A DNA stretch of 47,563 nt from an uncultured Alphaproteobacteria bacterium (GCA_903892305.1 CAITHQ010000013.1:1-47563), one strand, 5' to 3'. Shown: positions 17,706 through 28,138, counted from the stretch's first letter. The notes: generated from the letters alone by a model not told the origin. Numbers and translations are program-made.

Positions 17706-18980
17706 TCAGGGGCGGCGGACCGTGTCGCCGCCCTTCATCACGAAGACGGGGTGCTGAAGTAGGGTGACATCCTTCAGGGGGTCACCGGCAACGCCCACCA
17801 GATCACCATAGGCACCAACCTTGATCTGGCCCACATCCTTGCCCTGACCCAGAGCCTCTGCGGCGGTGAGGGTCGCTGACTGGATCGCCTGAAGCGGGGT
17901 CGCACCCCACTGGACCATGGTGGCAAACTGTTTGGCGTTGTCACCGTGCGGATAAACGCCAGCGTCGGAGGAGAAGATCATCTTCACCCCAGCCTTTAGA
18001 GCCTTCTGATAATTCTGACGCTGGATCAGGCCGATATCCCGGTCCTTCTGCAGGTTTTCTTCCAGCACGCCGTTCTTCTTGCCCTCGGCCTGGGTGTAGT
18101 CGGTATTGTAGATATCCATGCCGAAATAGGTGCCCTTCTGGAGCGCCAGCTTGATACCTTCGTCATCCACAAGGCTGACATGTTCGATGGTGTCGACCCC
18201 AGCCAGGATGGACGCCCTTATCCCGGAGGCTCCGTGGGCGTGGGCGGCAACCTTCATGTCGGTGGCATGGGCTTCGTCGACAATGGCCTTGATTTCTTCA
18301 AAGGTCATTTGTTGGGCCCCCGGGGTATCGCCGTGGGAGAAGACCCCCCCCGTCGCACAGATCTTGATGACCTGAGCCCCGTATTTGTGCAGTTGCCGCA
18401 CCATCTGGCGGCCCTGATCGGGGCTATCGATCACCGCATAACCCTTCTGGTTCATAGACGGCGGGAAGAAGGTGGAATCGCAATGACCGCCCGTGGCACC
18501 AATGGCGTGGGTCGCCGTTACGATCCGCGGCCCAATGACAAACCCGGCATCGATCGCCTGACGCAGACCAACATCATCGAAATTGTCGGCCCCCACATTT
18601 CGGATCGTCGTGAAGCCGGCATTCAGCGTGGTTTTGGCGTGGGCCGTGGAAATCACCGCCCAGAAGCTGTCAGTGAACAGAAGCGAATTGAAGCCGCTGT
18701 AAAGCGGCGATGAGGTGATGTGGGTATGCATGTCGATCAGGCCCGGCAGCAGAGTAACGCCTGGCAGATCAACGCGCTCAGCGCCGGCTGGCACCGCATC
18801 ACCCTGACGGCCAACCGAGGTGATACGGCCATCGACGATAATCACCTGGGGCTTGTCAGCTTCCTTACCTGTGGCGACATCGAGGAGCTTGTCAGCCGTC
18901 AAGGCTACAGTCTTGGCTTGAGCTCCACCCCCGCACAAAGCAAGAACAGCAGCAGTAGCGAACAGGGCGATGAGGCGCAT
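17706..18980 (-). CDS. Exported amidohydrolase family protein (imidazolonepropionase/prolidase-like)
   Basis: This is a metal-dependent amidohydrolase. The track start (18992) is a TTG; ATG 18980 gives 424 residues and a clean signal peptide (MRLIALFATAAVLALCGGGAQA), so it acts in the periplasm or outside. Metal-site motifs are PGLIDMHTHITSS (HxH, near residue 85), the middle KICATGGVFSHGD, KVAAHAHGASG with its histidine, DTIEHVSLVDDE, and SSDAGVYPHG with the late aspartate. Relatives cleave X-Pro dipeptides, N-acylated amino acids or related amides. The substrate is unknown. It is convergent with the acyl-CoA dehydrogenase (13-bp gap) and divergent from argB. Confidence 0.9.
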   Translation of the reverse strand: MRLIALFATAAVLALCGGGAQAKTVALTADKLLDVATGKEADKPQVIIVDGRITSVGRQGDAVPAGAERVDLPGVTLLPGLIDMHTHITSSPLYSGFNSLLFTDSFWAVISTAHAKTTLNAGFTTIRNVGADNFDDVGLRQAIDAGFVIGPRIVTATHAIGATGGHCDSTFFPPSMNQKGYAVIDSPDQGRQMVRQLHKYGAQVIKICATGGVFSHGDTPGAQQMTFEEIKAIVDEAHATDMKVAAHAHGASGIRASILAGVDTIEHVSLVDDEGIKLALQKGTYFGMDIYNTDYTQAEGKKNGVLEENLQKDRDIGLIQRQNYQKALKAGVKMIFSSDAGVYPHGDNAKQFATMVQWGATPLQAIQSATLTAAEALGQGKDVGQIKVGAYGDLVGVAGDPLKDVTLLQHPVFVMKGGDTVRRP

Positions 18981-19119
18981 GATCAGTCTCAATCAAATTG
19001 GATTTTCATCTTGCTAGCACGATCCCATGTTGCGTCGACAGGACAATGACAAGGGTGCGGCGTGACAGACAGGCCAGGGTCCGCTATCGGAGCGCTCCAA
19101 TTGGTGGGAGGCGTGAGAA

Positions 19120-20052
19120 TTGAGCCAGACGTCAGACCGGGAGTCCCGCTCCGAAGAACAAGGCTGGGCCACCGCCAAAACCCTGGCTGAGGCCCTGCCC
19201 TTCATCCAGCAGTATGACCGCGAAACCGTGGTCATCAAGTATGGCGGTCATGCCATGGGCCAGGAAGACACCGCCAAGCTGTTCGCCGCCGATGCCGTTC
19301 TTTTGAAACTCCTGGGTCTTCACCCCGTGGTCGTCCATGGCGGCGGACCTCAGATTTCCCGCATGCTGGACAAGGCCGGAGTTAAGTCGACCTTTGTTGA
19401 CGGTCTGCGCGTCACCGATGAGGCCACTATGGAAGTGGCCGAAATGGTCCTGTCGGGTGCCATTAATAAGGAAATTGCCAACTGGATCACCCTAGCCGGT
19501 GCCGAAGCTGATGTACGCGGGGTGGGCCTATCGGGAAAAGACGCGCGGCTGATCACGGTTGAAAAGGTCACCCGCACAAAAAAGGATCCCGACAGCCTGA
19601 TCGAGCAGGTGGTGGATCTGGGCTTTGTGGGCGAACCCACCCGGATTGATCCGCAACTGATCCAGGGCCTGATTTCCGCCGAACATGACTACATCCCAGT
19701 TATTGCGCCGATTGGTGTGTCCGAGACCGGCCAGACCTATAATATCAACGCCGACACTGTTGCTGGTGCCCTGGCCGGTGCCTTGAATGCCAAGCGCATG
19801 CTCCTGCTGACCGATGTGGCCGGGGTGCTTGGTGCTGACGGAGAACTGATCCGTCAACTCACCGTCGCCGAAGCCCGTGAAGCGATCTCTTCTGGCGTCG
19901 CCTCAGGTGGCATGATCCCAAAGCTGGAAACCGCCATTGCCGCGGTTGAGGCCGGGGTTGAAGCCGTAGTCATCCTGGATGGTCGCCGGGCGCACGCCAT
20001 GCTGGTTGAGTTGTTTACTGAACACGGGTCGGGCACGCTCATCACCGCATGA
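19120..20052 (+). CDS. argB: Acetylglutamate kinase
   Basis: ArgB (310 residues) phosphorylates N-acetyl-L-glutamate in the second step of arginine synthesis. The nucleotide-binding start is [12 protein letters not shown], followed by [26 protein letters not shown], and the C-terminal [24 protein letters not shown] start at 19120 is chosen because GGGAGG lies nine bases upstream and no in-frame ATG or GTG occurs before the conserved [16 protein letters not shown]. The N-terminal helix of this length is typical of arginine-inhibitable hexameric ArgB. The stop overlaps the next start (ATGA). Confidence 0.95.
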   Translation: MSQTSDRESRSEEQGWATAKTLAEALPFIQQYDRETVVIKYGGHAMGQEDTAKLFAADAVLLKLLGLHPVVVHGGGPQISRMLDKAGVKSTFVDGLRVTDEATMEVAEMVLSGAINKEIANWITLAGAEADVRGVGLSGKDARLITVEKVTRTKKDPDSLIEQVVDLGFVGEPTRIDPQLIQGLISAEHDYIPVIAPIGVSETGQTYNINADTVAGALAGALNAKRMLLLTDVAGVLGADGELIRQLTVAEAREAISSGVASGGMIPKLETAIAAVEAGVEAVVILDGRRAHAMLVELFTEHGSGTLITA

Positions 20053-20708
20053 GCCCGGACCTCGCCCATATAGATACCTGGCTCTTCGACCTGGATAATA
20101 CCCTCTATCCTGAGGACTCCGGGTTTATGAAGCAGGTAGAAGGCCGGATGACGGACTTCGTCGCTCAGGCCGTTGGCCTGCCCCATGACCAAGCCTATGT
20201 GCTTCAAAAAAAGTATTTCGCTGAGCACGGTCTGACCCTGAAGGGGCTGATGCTCAATCACGGGACCGACCCAGCCGACTTCCATGCCCTGTTCCACGAC
20301 CTGTCCCTGGATGTACTGGCCCGGGATCACGACCTGCTAGAGGCCTTGAAGGCCCTACCGGGAAGACGGTTCATCTTCACCAATGCAGACGACCGGCACG
20401 CAGAGCGGGTTCTGGAGCATTTGGGTCTGACCGACCTGTTTGAAGAGGTCTTCCACATCCATTCCTTCGGATTTGTGCCTAAGCCGGACCCCGTGGGGTT
20501 TGAGCGCATGATCGCTGCCCATGGACTTGATCCTGTGGCCACGGCCTTCTTTGAAGACAGTGAGCGTAACCTGAAGCCCGCCAAGGATCTTGGTATGACC
20601 ACCGTCATGGTTGGGCCCCGGGCGGCAGAGACCACCGCCCTCTTTATCGACCACAAGACCGCAAAGCTCGCGCCCTTTCTAAAAAGCGCCCGTCTGAGAG
20701 AAGCCTGA
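20049..20708 (+). CDS. HAD-family pyrimidine 5'-nucleotidase-like phosphatase
   Basis: This is a 219-residue haloacid-dehalogenase-type phosphatase. Motif I is [13 protein letters not shown] (nucleophile in DLDNT), motif II is [15 protein letters not shown], and motifs III/IV are [10 protein letters not shown] and [18 protein letters not shown]. It matches the SDT1/PynA-type pyrimidine nucleotidases that in alphaproteobacteria commonly sit between argB and dapD. It probably dephosphorylates pyrimidine nucleoside monophosphates, possibly non-canonical ones. Its ATG overlaps the argB stop by four bases and it is followed two bases later by dapD, so it is in the same operon. Confidence 0.88.
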   Translation: MSPDLAHIDTWLFDLDNTLYPEDSGFMKQVEGRMTDFVAQAVGLPHDQAYVLQKKYFAEHGLTLKGLMLNHGTDPADFHALFHDLSLDVLARDHDLLEALKALPGRRFIFTNADDRHAERVLEHLGLTDLFEEVFHIHSFGFVPKPDPVGFERMIAAHGLDPVATAFFEDSERNLKPAKDLGMTTVMVGPRAAETTALFIDHKTAKLAPFLKSARLREA

Positions 20709-20710
20709 CC

Positions 20711-21538
20711 ATGTCCAATGATCTGAAGTCCATAATCGAAGCCGCCTGGGATACCCGGGATACCTTGAACACCGCGACCAAGGGCGAGGTCCGCGAGGCC
20801 GTCGAGGAAACCCTCAACCGCCTGGATGCGGGAACCCTGCGGGTCGCCAGCCGTGGCGATGATGGGGTCTGGACCACCCACCAGTGGGCCAAGCAGGCCA
20901 TTCTCTTGTCCTTCCGCCTGACCGCCAACAGCCTGATCGAGGCTGATGCGCCGGGCCCCTATTGGGACAAGGTGCCATCAAAGTTCACTGGCTGGGACGC
21001 CGCCCGTTTCGAAGCGGCCGGCCTGCGCGCCGTGCCTGGCTGTGTCGCCCGCCGTGGCAGCTTCATTGCCCGAAATGTGGTGCTCATGCCCTCCTTTGTG
21101 AACATCGGCGCCTATGTGGATGAGGGCACCATGGTCGACGGCTGGGCCACGGTCGGTTCCTGCGCGCAGATCGGCAAGAATGTGCACCTGTCCGGCGGCG
21201 CAGGCATTGGCGGGGTTCTGGAACCCTTGCAGGCCAATCCGACCATCATCGAGGACAATTGCTTCATCGGAGCGCGGTCCGAAGTGGCCGAAGGCGTCAT
21301 CGTCCGCGAAGGCAGCGTCCTCTCCATGGGGGTCTATCTGACCTCCACCACCCCGATCATTGACCGCAGGACCGGCGAGGTGATCACCGGCGAAGTCCCG
21401 CCCTATTCCGTGATCATGTCTGGCAGCCGGCCAAGCCCGCACGAGGGCATGCCGTCGACCTATTGCGCTGTAATCATGAAGACGGTCGACGCCCAGACCC
21501 GTTCCAAGACATCGATCAACGAACTGCTGCGGGAATAG
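20711..21538 (+). CDS. dapD: 2,3,4,5-tetrahydropyridine-2,6-dicarboxylate N-succinyltransferase
   Basis: DapD (275 residues) succinylates tetrahydrodipicolinate in the succinylase branch of diaminopimelate/lysine synthesis. The N-terminal helical region ([20 protein letters not shown]) precedes the left-handed parallel beta-helix with hexapeptide repeats: [40 protein letters not shown] and [19 protein letters not shown]. The C-terminus shows [20 protein letters not shown]. The protein is full length. It is co-transcribed with dapE (27-bp gap), which carries out a later step of the same branch. Confidence 0.97.
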   Translation: MSNDLKSIIEAAWDTRDTLNTATKGEVREAVEETLNRLDAGTLRVASRGDDGVWTTHQWAKQAILLSFRLTANSLIEADAPGPYWDKVPSKFTGWDAARFEAAGLRAVPGCVARRGSFIARNVVLMPSFVNIGAYVDEGTMVDGWATVGSCAQIGKNVHLSGGAGIGGVLEPLQANPTIIEDNCFIGARSEVAEGVIVREGSVLSMGVYLTSTTPIIDRRTGEVITGEVPPYSVIMSGSRPSPHEGMPSTYCAVIMKTVDAQTRSKTSINELLRE

Positions 21539-21565
21539 GCTGCAGCACGCGCGAAGAGGACCACC

Positions 21566-22717
21566 ATGATTGATCCGGTCAGCCTAACCCAAGCCCTAAT
21601 CCGTCGTCCCTCGGTCACCCCGGCCGATGCGGGTGCCATGGACATTGTCGAGCAGACCCTGAGCGGTCTGGGCTTTGCCTGTCGCCGGATGACCTTTGGT
21701 CAGATCGAGAACCTTTATGCCCGGTATGGGTCTGCTCGCCCCAATCTCTGTTTTGCAGGCCATACCGACGTCGTACCCGTGGGCGATGCCGCCGCCTGGA
21801 GCCGCGAGGCCTTTTCAGCAGACATTATCGAGGACGTGCTGATCGGCCGCGGCGCTGTGGATATGAAGAGCGCCGTCGCCGCCTTCGCTGCAGCCTGTGC
21901 CGACGCCATCGAGGCAGGCGAGGTGAAGGGGTCGATCTCCTTCCTGATCACCGGCGATGAAGAGGGCGTGGCCACAGACGGTACGGTTAAGGTCGTCCAG
22001 GCCCTGCAGGCTGAGGGTGAAGTGATCGATCACTGCATTGTCGGCGAGCCCACGAGTTCTGAACGGTTCGGCGACATGGTCAAGATCGGCCGACGGGGCT
22101 CGATCAATGTGGAGATCACCGTCGAAGGTATTCAGGGCCACGTGGCCTATCCCCATCGCGCCGCCAATCCGATCCCAGTCCTGGTCGCCCTCTTGGCTAA
22201 GCTTCAAGATACTGAATTGGACCAGGGCTATCTGGGGTTCCAGCCCTCGAACCTGGAACTGACCACCGTGGACGTGGGCAATCCCACCACCAACCTGATC
22301 CCGGCCGAGGCGCGGGCCCGGCTGAATATCCGCTTCAACCCCAATCATACCGGCCAGAGCCTGGCCGACTGGATTGCCGACGAGGCCATCGCCGCTCAGG
22401 AAGGGTTCCAGGGCAATATCATCGTCAAGCCGACCATCAGCGGCGAGGCCTTCCTGACCGAGCCCGGGGACTTCACCCAGCTGATCAGCTCGGCCGTGAC
22501 GGCTGTGGCCGGATCACCGCCAGACCTGTCGACCACGGGGGGCACCTCCGACGCCCGGTTCATCCGCGCCCTCTGTCCAGTGGTCGAGGTGGGTCTGGTG
22601 GGCAAGACCATGCATTCGGTCGATGAGCGGACGCCAGTGTCAGAAATCCTGCAATTACAGGCCGTCTATCGGGAAATTATCCGCAGCTATTTCGTGACAT
22701 TTTCCAAGGCTGGATAA
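21566..22717 (+). CDS. dapE: Succinyl-diaminopimelate desuccinylase
   Basis: DapE (383 residues) hydrolyses N-succinyl-LL-diaminopimelate using two zinc ions. The M20 metallopeptidase residues are present: [14 protein letters not shown] (His66, Asp68), [14 protein letters not shown] (bridging Asp99), and [13 protein letters not shown] (Glu132/Glu133). The GEPTSS motif and the dimerisation domain ([20 protein letters not shown]) follow. The C-terminal [11 protein letters not shown] supplies the last ligand. The final 31 bases overlap the 3' end of truA on the other strand. It ends the argB-HAD-dapD-dapE group. Confidence 0.97.
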   Translation: MIDPVSLTQALIRRPSVTPADAGAMDIVEQTLSGLGFACRRMTFGQIENLYARYGSARPNLCFAGHTDVVPVGDAAAWSREAFSADIIEDVLIGRGAVDMKSAVAAFAAACADAIEAGEVKGSISFLITGDEEGVATDGTVKVVQALQAEGEVIDHCIVGEPTSSERFGDMVKIGRRGSINVEITVEGIQGHVAYPHRAANPIPVLVALLAKLQDTELDQGYLGFQPSNLELTTVDVGNPTTNLIPAEARARLNIRFNPNHTGQSLADWIADEAIAAQEGFQGNIIVKPTISGEAFLTEPGDFTQLISSAVTAVAGSPPDLSTTGGTSDARFIRALCPVVEVGLVGKTMHSVDERTPVSEILQLQAVYREIIRSYFVTFSKAG

Positions 22718-23448
22718 CTGACCCCTGTGAGATAGAGGCCGTCTGCCGGAGCCACCGGGCCACAGGCCTGTCGGTCCCGGGCCTCGAGTGCCGCCTTGAC
22801 GTCCGCGGCTGTCCAGCGCCCGAGGCCGACCTGAGCCAAGGTACCGGTCATGGACCGGACCTGCCGATGCAGGAAAGATCGCGCCTCAAAGACCAGATGT
22901 ACCTCATCGCCAACCCGGCTGACCCGCGCCACGTCCAGGGTCTTGATCGGTGACTTGGCCTGACATTTAAGGTCGCGGAAGGTGGTGAAGTCATGATGCC
23001 CCACCAGGACCTGGGCCGCATGGTGCATGGCCTGCGCATTCAGATCGCCCTTCAGGCGCCAGACCTTGCCCCGCTCGAGGGCCGCGGGGGCAGCGCGGTT
23101 GAGGATGCGATAGAGATAACGGCGCTCCGTCGCTGAGAACCTGGCATGCCAATCGCCTTCGGCGACAGCGGCGTCTAGGACGACCACCGATTCCTTCGCC
23201 AGGTGGGCGTTTAGGGCGTTGCGCACGGTCTCAGCGGGCCAAGCCTTGTCGAGATCAATATGGACGACCTGCCCCGTCGCATGCACACCCGTGTCGGTGC
23301 GGCCAGCTGCCGCCACCCGTAGAGTCTGGCCACAAAAGGCCCGTACCGCGGCTTCGAGGGCACCTTGAACCGAAGGCAGGTCGGCTTGGGCCTGAAAGCC
23401 GCAATAGGGCCCACCGTCATACTCGATGATCAGACGGTAGCGGGGCAT
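22687..23448 (-). CDS. truA: tRNA pseudouridine(38-40) synthase
   Basis: TruA (253 residues) isomerises uridines 38-40 in the tRNA anticodon arm. The start [20 protein letters not shown] and the catalytic motif [20 protein letters not shown] (Asp52) are intact, as are [16 protein letters not shown] and the late [17 protein letters not shown]. The ATG shares one base with the fmt stop (TAATG), so translation is coupled. It is the last gene of rmuC-def-fmt-truA and its tail runs 31 bp into convergent dapE. Confidence 0.97.
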   Translation of the reverse strand: MPRYRLIIEYDGGPYCGFQAQADLPSVQGALEAAVRAFCGQTLRVAAAGRTDTGVHATGQVVHIDLDKAWPAETVRNALNAHLAKESVVVLDAAVAEGDWHARFSATERRYLYRILNRAAPAALERGKVWRLKGDLNAQAMHHAAQVLVGHHDFTTFRDLKCQAKSPIKTLDVARVSRVGDEVHLVFEARSFLHRQVRSMTGTLAQVGLGRWTAADVKAALEARDRQACGPVAPADGLYLTGVSYPALENVTK

Positions 23449-24374
23449 TACAGGAACCTTGTTCCTGGGTTCACAGTAGTGCCCCTCAGGAAGACCTCAG
23501 CGTCCTGGGCGCCCTTGCCTTCCCGCTGAACCTTCAAAAGGCGGACGGCACCGGAGCCTGTCGCCACCAGCAGGGCATCATCAAGGACGTCACCCGGGGA
23601 GCCGTCACCATCTTCAACCCGGGACAATAGGACCTTGACCCGAACCGGGCCTTTTTCAGTCGCAAACTCAAACCAGGCCCCGGGAAAGGGCGAGAGACCC
23701 CGGATCTTGCGGTCCAGATCGACGGCGGGCTTTTCCCAGTTCAGGCGAGCTTCCTTCGTCCTGATCTTTTTGGCGTAGGTCGCACCCTCTGCGGCCTGAG
23801 GCGTCTCAATTGCGCGACCGGCGGCGATGTCGTTTAGGGTCGTGACCAGCAGATCCGCACCTGCCGCCATCATGCGGTCATGCAGACTGCCCGCCGTGTC
23901 CAGTGGACTTATATCCAGGACAGTTCCGGCTAAGATCGGACCCTCATCCAGACCCTCAGTCATACGCATGACCTGAACCCCCGACTGGGCGTCTCCGGCC
24001 ATGATGGCCCGCTGGATCGGCGCGGCACCCCGCCAGCGCGGTAGCAGGGAAGCATGCAGATTAAAGGAGCCTAACTTAGGCGCATCTAGCACAGCAGTAG
24101 GCAGGATTTGGCCAAAGGCCACCACCACGGCAGCGTCCAGCTTCAGGGCCGCGAATTCGGCAATGACCTGGGGATCGCGCATAGAGACCGGTGTGCGGAC
24201 CTCAAGGCCCAGGGACAGGGCCATGGCATGGGTTGCAGAGGGTTTCAGATCCTGGCCGCGACCTCGGGGGGCTGGGGGCTGGGAATAGACCATGGCGATC
24301 TCGTGTCCGGCCTGCACTAGGTCAGAGAGGCAGGCAGCCGAAATGTCAGGTGTTCCAAGGAAGGCGAGGCGCAT
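23448..24374 (-). CDS. fmt: Methionyl-tRNA formyltransferase
   Basis: Fmt (308 residues) formylates the initiator Met-tRNA using 10-formyl-tetrahydrofolate. The N-terminal formyltransferase domain starts [20 protein letters not shown]. It contains the signature [20 protein letters not shown], followed by [16 protein letters not shown]. The C-terminal OB-like tRNA-binding domain includes [15 protein letters not shown]. The protein is full length. It lies 42 bp after def and overlaps truA by one base, the common def-fmt arrangement for making and removing the N-formyl group. Confidence 0.97.
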   Translation of the reverse strand: MRLAFLGTPDISAACLSDLVQAGHEIAMVYSQPPAPRGRGQDLKPSATHAMALSLGLEVRTPVSMRDPQVIAEFAALKLDAAVVVAFGQILPTAVLDAPKLGSFNLHASLLPRWRGAAPIQRAIMAGDAQSGVQVMRMTEGLDEGPILAGTVLDISPLDTAGSLHDRMMAAGADLLVTTLNDIAAGRAIETPQAAEGATYAKKIRTKEARLNWEKPAVDLDRKIRGLSPFPGAWFEFATEKGPVRVKVLLSRVEDGDGSPGDVLDDALLVATGSGAVRLLKVQREGKGAQDAEVFLRGTTVNPGTRFL

Positions 24375-24416
24375 GATCTGAGTTTAGACCGAAACGGCGG
24401 CCTTAGAAACGAAGGT

Positions 24417-24926
24417 TTATGCGGCGCGGACCAGCTTCTTGACCTTGGACACCGCCCGCTCCCGCTTCAGACGCGAAAGATAGTCGATGAAAAGCACGCC
24501 CTTAAGGTGGTCCATCTCGTGCTGAATACAGACCGCGAATAAGCCCTTGGCCAGTTCGGTGACTTCCTTGCCGTGATAGTCCAGATACCTGATCTTCACC
24601 TCGGCGGCGCGCTCGACTTCGTCATAAATTTCGGGAACTGACAGGCAGCCCTCTTCATAGGGAGCGGTGTCTTCAGACGCCCAGATAATCTTCGGATTGA
24701 CGAAATAGCGCGGCTCAGGCGGCTCATCCTTGCCGGCCAGATCCATGACGATGACCTGCTTGGGCACACCGATCTGAATGGCGGCCAGGCCGATGCCGGG
24801 GGCGTCGTACATGGTCTCAAGCATGTCATCCATGAGCACACGCAGGGCATCATCGACCTCATCAACTGGCGCAGAGACCTGCTTCAGGATGGGATCAGGA
24901 ACAACCAGGATGTCGCGAATAGCCAT
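24417..24926 (-). CDS. def: Peptide deformylase
   Basis: Def (169 residues) removes the formyl group from nascent proteins using Fe2+ or another metal. All three motifs are present: [10 protein letters not shown] (Ile in place of the usual Pro), [11 protein letters not shown] with the Cys ligand, and [14 protein letters not shown] with the HExxH-type ligands and Glu. The C-terminal tail is basic ([18 protein letters not shown]). It is five bases after rmuC and precedes fmt in the same operon. Confidence 0.97.
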   Translation of the reverse strand: MAIRDILVVPDPILKQVSAPVDEVDDALRVLMDDMLETMYDAPGIGLAAIQIGVPKQVIVMDLAGKDEPPEPRYFVNPKIIWASEDTAPYEEGCLSVPEIYDEVERAAEVKIRYLDYHGKEVTELAKGLFAVCIQHEMDHLKGVLFIDYLSRLKRERAVSKVKKLVRAA

Positions 24927-24931
24927 GATGG

Positions 24932-26212
24932 TCAGGAGTTAGGTGACCGACCCTTGAGCGTCAAGGCAGGGACCGTCCCAGGGTCATCATCATTTTCGAC
25001 GGTTGAGAGCTTTGAAAACGGCCGGACAGCTGTTTCGACAGGCAAGAGATCGGGTAAGTCCCGGCCCTCGTGATCGACCTTGAGGTCCTCAAACCGTTTA
25101 GCCTGGGTCATAACCTGGGTCTCGAGGGACCCGACGAATTGGTTGTAGCGGCCTACGGCCTGATCCAAGGCCTTGCCAACAGCGGCGGCATGGCCGCCCA
25201 TGACGGACAAGCGCTTGTAGAGTTCACGGCCCAGTTTCGAGATCTCCTGGGCATTTGCCGCCTGCTCCTCCACCCGCCAGCCATAGGCCACGGCCTTGCA
25301 CAGGGCGAACAGGGTAGTGGGGGTAACGATCAGCACACGCTTGTCCATGGCCTCCGTCATCAGGTCCGGCGCCCGCTCTACGGCGGCGGCGAGGAAGCTA
25401 TCGCCGGGGATGAACATGGCCACAAAGTCCGGAGACGCATCGAACTGGTCCCAATAGGCCTTGGCCGATAGACCCTGGAAGTGGGCGCGGACGCTCTGAG
25501 TATGGCGAACATAGGCTGCTTCCTGCAGGGCCTCATCCCCCGCATCCTGAGCGTCGAGGAAGGCGTTCAGGGAGCACTTAGCGTCGATGACAAAAACCGC
25601 GCCACCGGGTAGACGCACGGTCACGTCCGGGCGACGGCGGCCCTCATCGGTATCGGTGGAGGTCTGTTCGGTGAAATCGTAATGCTTATTCAGGCCCGCA
25701 GCTTCAAGGACATTGCGCAGGGTCTGTTCCCCCCAGCGACCCTGGACTCCAGCCCCGCGACGCAGGGCGGAGGACAGCTTGCGGGTCTCCGCCTGGGTCG
25801 CGGCCGACGCCTGCATAAGATCAGCGATCTGTTGCTTGAGGCCGCCAGACTCCTCGGCCCGGACCTTCTCGACCGCCGTCACCTGTTCTTGGAATTTTGC
25901 CAGGGTTTCGGCGACAGGCTTGAGCTGGGCCTCCAGCCGGGCCTGGGCCAGCTGTTCGCGATTGTGGAAGGTCTCGTCGGCGCGTTTCAGCACCTGTTCG
26001 GCAATAGCTGAAACCGCTTCGCCCTGGAGAAGGGTTGCCGTCTTGGCACCCATTTCCTCAAGGACCCGTACCCGGGCGACCGCGTCCTGAAGAACAAGAA
26101 CCCGCGCCTCTGCCCGGCCCGCACGGCGATGCTCTGAAAGGGCCCAGATCACCGCAGCCACGGCTGACGCGAAGAACAGGGTGGCGAGGATGAGGAGGAG
26201 ATCAAGGTTCAT
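24932..26212 (-). CDS. rmuC: DNA recombination protein RmuC
   Basis: RmuC-family proteins limit DNA inversion between short inverted repeats. An N-terminal membrane anchor ([20 protein letters not shown]) is followed by a coiled coil (about 30-145, rich in Glu/Lys/Gln). The RmuC nuclease-like domain is at about 150-380, with [51 protein letters not shown] and [16 protein letters not shown] use ATG 26212 because the anchor begins there and GGAACGGAG precedes it; ATG 26224 (four residues longer) is an alternative. It heads the operon with def, fmt and truA, and is divergent from the next plus-strand genes. Confidence 0.93.
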   Translation of the reverse strand: MNLDLLLILATLFFASAVAAVIWALSEHRRAGRAEARVLVLQDAVARVRVLEEMGAKTATLLQGEAVSAIAEQVLKRADETFHNREQLAQARLEAQLKPVAETLAKFQEQVTAVEKVRAEESGGLKQQIADLMQASAATQAETRKLSSALRRGAGVQGRWGEQTLRNVLEAAGLNKHYDFTEQTSTDTDEGRRRPDVTVRLPGGAVFVIDAKCSLNAFLDAQDAGDEALQEAAYVRHTQSVRAHFQGLSAKAYWDQFDASPDFVAMFIPGDSFLAAAVERAPDLMTEAMDKRVLIVTPTTLFALCKAVAYGWRVEEQAANAQEISKLGRELYKRLSVMGGHAAAVGKALDQAVGRYNQFVGSLETQVMTQAKRFEDLKVDHEGRDLPDLLPVETAVRPFSKLSTVENDDDPGTVPALTLKGRSPNS

Positions 26213-26308
26213 GCTCCGTTCCATAACTGAAGTCGGTCGATTCCGCCACTAAGCCTGTTCCCAGCAGACGCACTGTGGGCCATGATCAGGAAAAGGTTTG
26301 GGGAACCC

Positions 26309-26584
26309 ATGCAAAGACAAAAGGTCCTGGTTCTGTATCTGGCCAATTCCGCCTTGGATTCCCCGGTGGTCGCCTGGGCGGTATATGATGGAACCGGCGC
26401 GACCCGCACCATGGCGGGCGATCAGGACGAACCCCCCTTCGCCACGGGTGTCGAGGCCCTGAAGGCTGGCTGGCGGCTTTTTCAGGCAGCCCAAATCCTA
26501 CCCCACAACCGGGGCCAAGAATTCGAGCTCAGCTATCTCAAATACGAATTCTTCTTCGAGCAACTGGTGGAGATGGATGCATGA
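26309..26584 (+). CDS. Hypothetical small protein coupled to a PhyH gene
   Basis: This is a 91-residue protein I do not recognise. ATG 26309 is preferred over the track start at 26282 because GGGGAA lies five bases upstream. The sequence begins MQRQKVLVLYLANSALDSPV, with a beta-alpha look, and ends in an acidic helix (LSYLKYEFFFEQLVEMDA). No signal peptide, membrane segment or metal motif is seen. Its stop overlaps the start of the phytanoyl-CoA-dioxygenase-like gene (ATGA, 26581-26584). Tight coupling suggests a shared function or a partner role, but nothing more can be said. Confidence 0.72.
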   Translation: MQRQKVLVLYLANSALDSPVVAWAVYDGTGATRTMAGDQDEPPFATGVEALKAGWRLFQAAQILPHNRGQEFELSYLKYEFFFEQLVEMDA

Positions 26585-27510
26585 GGGACCTTCCGCTTCT
26601 CAGCGCTGAACAGATGGCGAGCTTTGTCGCCCGGGGCTTCCTGCGGTTCGATGCCGTGGTGCCGGACGAGATCAACCAGCAGTTCATAGATGCGATCGGC
26701 GAGATCGCTCCGGCCGTCCCCGGCCAGAAGCTGCGGCGGACCTATGGCGAGATCCTGGCCCGGGCCGATATTCCCCAGGTGGCGGCGGGAACACCGCTGT
26801 CAGGCACCTATCCGCAGGGATCGGCAATTGAGCGCCTGCTGAACCTACCCCTCGTGGCCGGAGCCATCCGCAGTCTGGTGGGCGAGGCTCCGGTCTTTGA
26901 CCATCACTTCCTGCACGTCACCTTCCCACCTGCCTATCACGAGGGTGGCGAGAGCGTCAGCCAACATACCCACCAGGACTCCACCATCGATCCCCGACAG
27001 GCCTTTGATTTGCAGATCATGTACTATCCGCACAAGGTCACCCGGCCCATGGGCGGAACCCGGTTCGTACCTGGCACCCACCTGCGCAAGGTCAGCGAGG
27101 TGGCGCTTGGCCGCTATCAGAACATCCGCGGCCAGCAGCACATGGTCTGTGAGGCCGGAACCCTGCTCTTCCTCCACTCCGGCATCTGGCATGGCGGCGG
27201 GGTCAATCTGTCGGACGAGACCCGGACCATGTTCAAGGTCCGCATCAACCCCTCCAAGACCCAGGTGCGTCAATTTGATCTGGAAACGCTGAAGCCTCAA
27301 ACCGAACAGAGACCGATCTTTTACCTGAAAGGTCCCCTGCCCCCCAGTGTCGAGCAGACCCTGATGACCCCGGAGCCCTGGTTCGAGCAGGACACTGGCC
27401 GCCTGGAATTCGTCAACCGGATCCAGCTTTGGCGGTATCTGACCGACGATCCGACCTATGATGCTGACTACTGGCTGACCCGGCTGGAAAACAGCCCATC
27501 CATGGCCTGA
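26581..27510 (+). CDS. Phytanoyl-CoA dioxygenase (PhyH) family protein
   Basis: This is a 309-residue Fe(II)/2-oxoglutarate-dependent oxygenase-fold protein. The facial triad is readable: H131-x-D133 in SQHTHQDSTID and the distal His204 in SGIWHGGGVNLSD. A downstream arginine (ETRTMFKVRINPS) is placed to bind 2-oxoglutarate. GGTRFVPGTHLRKV is the typical PhyH loop. Members hydroxylate acyl-CoAs, small natural products or amino-acid derivatives; the substrate here is unknown. It is translationally coupled to the small gene before it and followed 16 bp later by a DsbA-fold protein. Confidence 0.9.
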   Translation: MRDLPLLSAEQMASFVARGFLRFDAVVPDEINQQFIDAIGEIAPAVPGQKLRRTYGEILARADIPQVAAGTPLSGTYPQGSAIERLLNLPLVAGAIRSLVGEAPVFDHHFLHVTFPPAYHEGGESVSQHTHQDSTIDPRQAFDLQIMYYPHKVTRPMGGTRFVPGTHLRKVSEVALGRYQNIRGQQHMVCEAGTLLFLHSGIWHGGGVNLSDETRTMFKVRINPSKTQVRQFDLETLKPQTEQRPIFYLKGPLPPSVEQTLMTPEPWFEQDTGRLEFVNRIQLWRYLTDDPTYDADYWLTRLENSPSMA

Positions 27511-27526
27511 CCCCGGAAGAGACAAA

Positions 27527-28138
27527 ATGCTCGAAGTCTTTTTTGACTGCTCCAGCCCCTGGACCTATCTGGCCTTTGAAAATCTCAAGGCCCTGGAGAC
27601 GGAGTTGAAGGTCGAGACCATCTGGAAACCCATATTGGTCGGCGGCATCTTTAATACGGTCAATCCCAGCGTCTATGCCCAGAGGGAGACGCCGGTCCCG
27701 GCCAAGGCACGCTATATGGGCAAGGACCTGCAGGACTGGGCTCGGTTCACCGGCCTGACTATCAAATTCCCGCCCCGCGTCTTTCCGGTCAACAGCGTCA
27801 AGGCCATGCGCGGCTGCATCTGGCTGGAACCTCAAGGCAAAATGCTCGACTTCGCTACGGCAGTCTTCGAGGCCTATTGGAGCCAGGATCAGGACATTTC
27901 AAAGGACGAAGTGCTGAAGGCCGTCTGCGAAAAGGTAGGCATCGATCCGACCGCCTTCTTTGAGGGCATTGCCCAGACCGAGGTCAAGGACCAGCTGCGG
28001 CTCAATACCGAAGAGGTCATTGCCAGGGGTGGGTTCGGCTCACCCACCATCTATGTGGGCAAGACCGACATGTATTTCGGCAATGACCGCCTGCCCCTGA
28101 TCCGCGACGCCGTTTTGCGGGCCCAGGCCAAAGCCTGA
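27527..28138 (+). CDS. DsbA-fold 2-hydroxychromene-2-carboxylate isomerase family protein
   Basis: This is a 203-residue kappa-class-GST-like protein. The N-terminus FFDCSSPWTYLAFENLKALE has the Ser-Pro in place of a CxxC motif, typical of glutathione-dependent HCCA isomerases rather than disulfide oxidoreductases. The C-terminal GGFGSPTIYVGKTDMYFGND is the conserved thioredoxin-fold cis-Pro segment. It is cytosolic, with no signal peptide. The naphthalene-pathway enzyme gave the family its name, but most members in such genomes have unknown substrates and there are no aromatic-degradation genes beside it. It follows the PhyH gene by 16 bp. Confidence 0.88.
   Translation: MLEVFFDCSSPWTYLAFENLKALETELKVETIWKPILVGGIFNTVNPSVYAQRETPVPAKARYMGKDLQDWARFTGLTIKFPPRVFPVNSVKAMRGCIWLEPQGKMLDFATAVFEAYWSQDQDISKDEVLKAVCEKVGIDPTAFFEGIAQTEVKDQLRLNTEEVIARGGFGSPTIYVGKTDMYFGNDRLPLIRDAVLRAQAKA

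Noticed and set aside
17690-17708. TGATCC-N7-GGATCA dyad between the dehydrogenase and amidohydrolase genes
   Set aside because: The stem is short, lacks a T tract on either side and overlaps the stop codon; not convincing as a terminator or operator.
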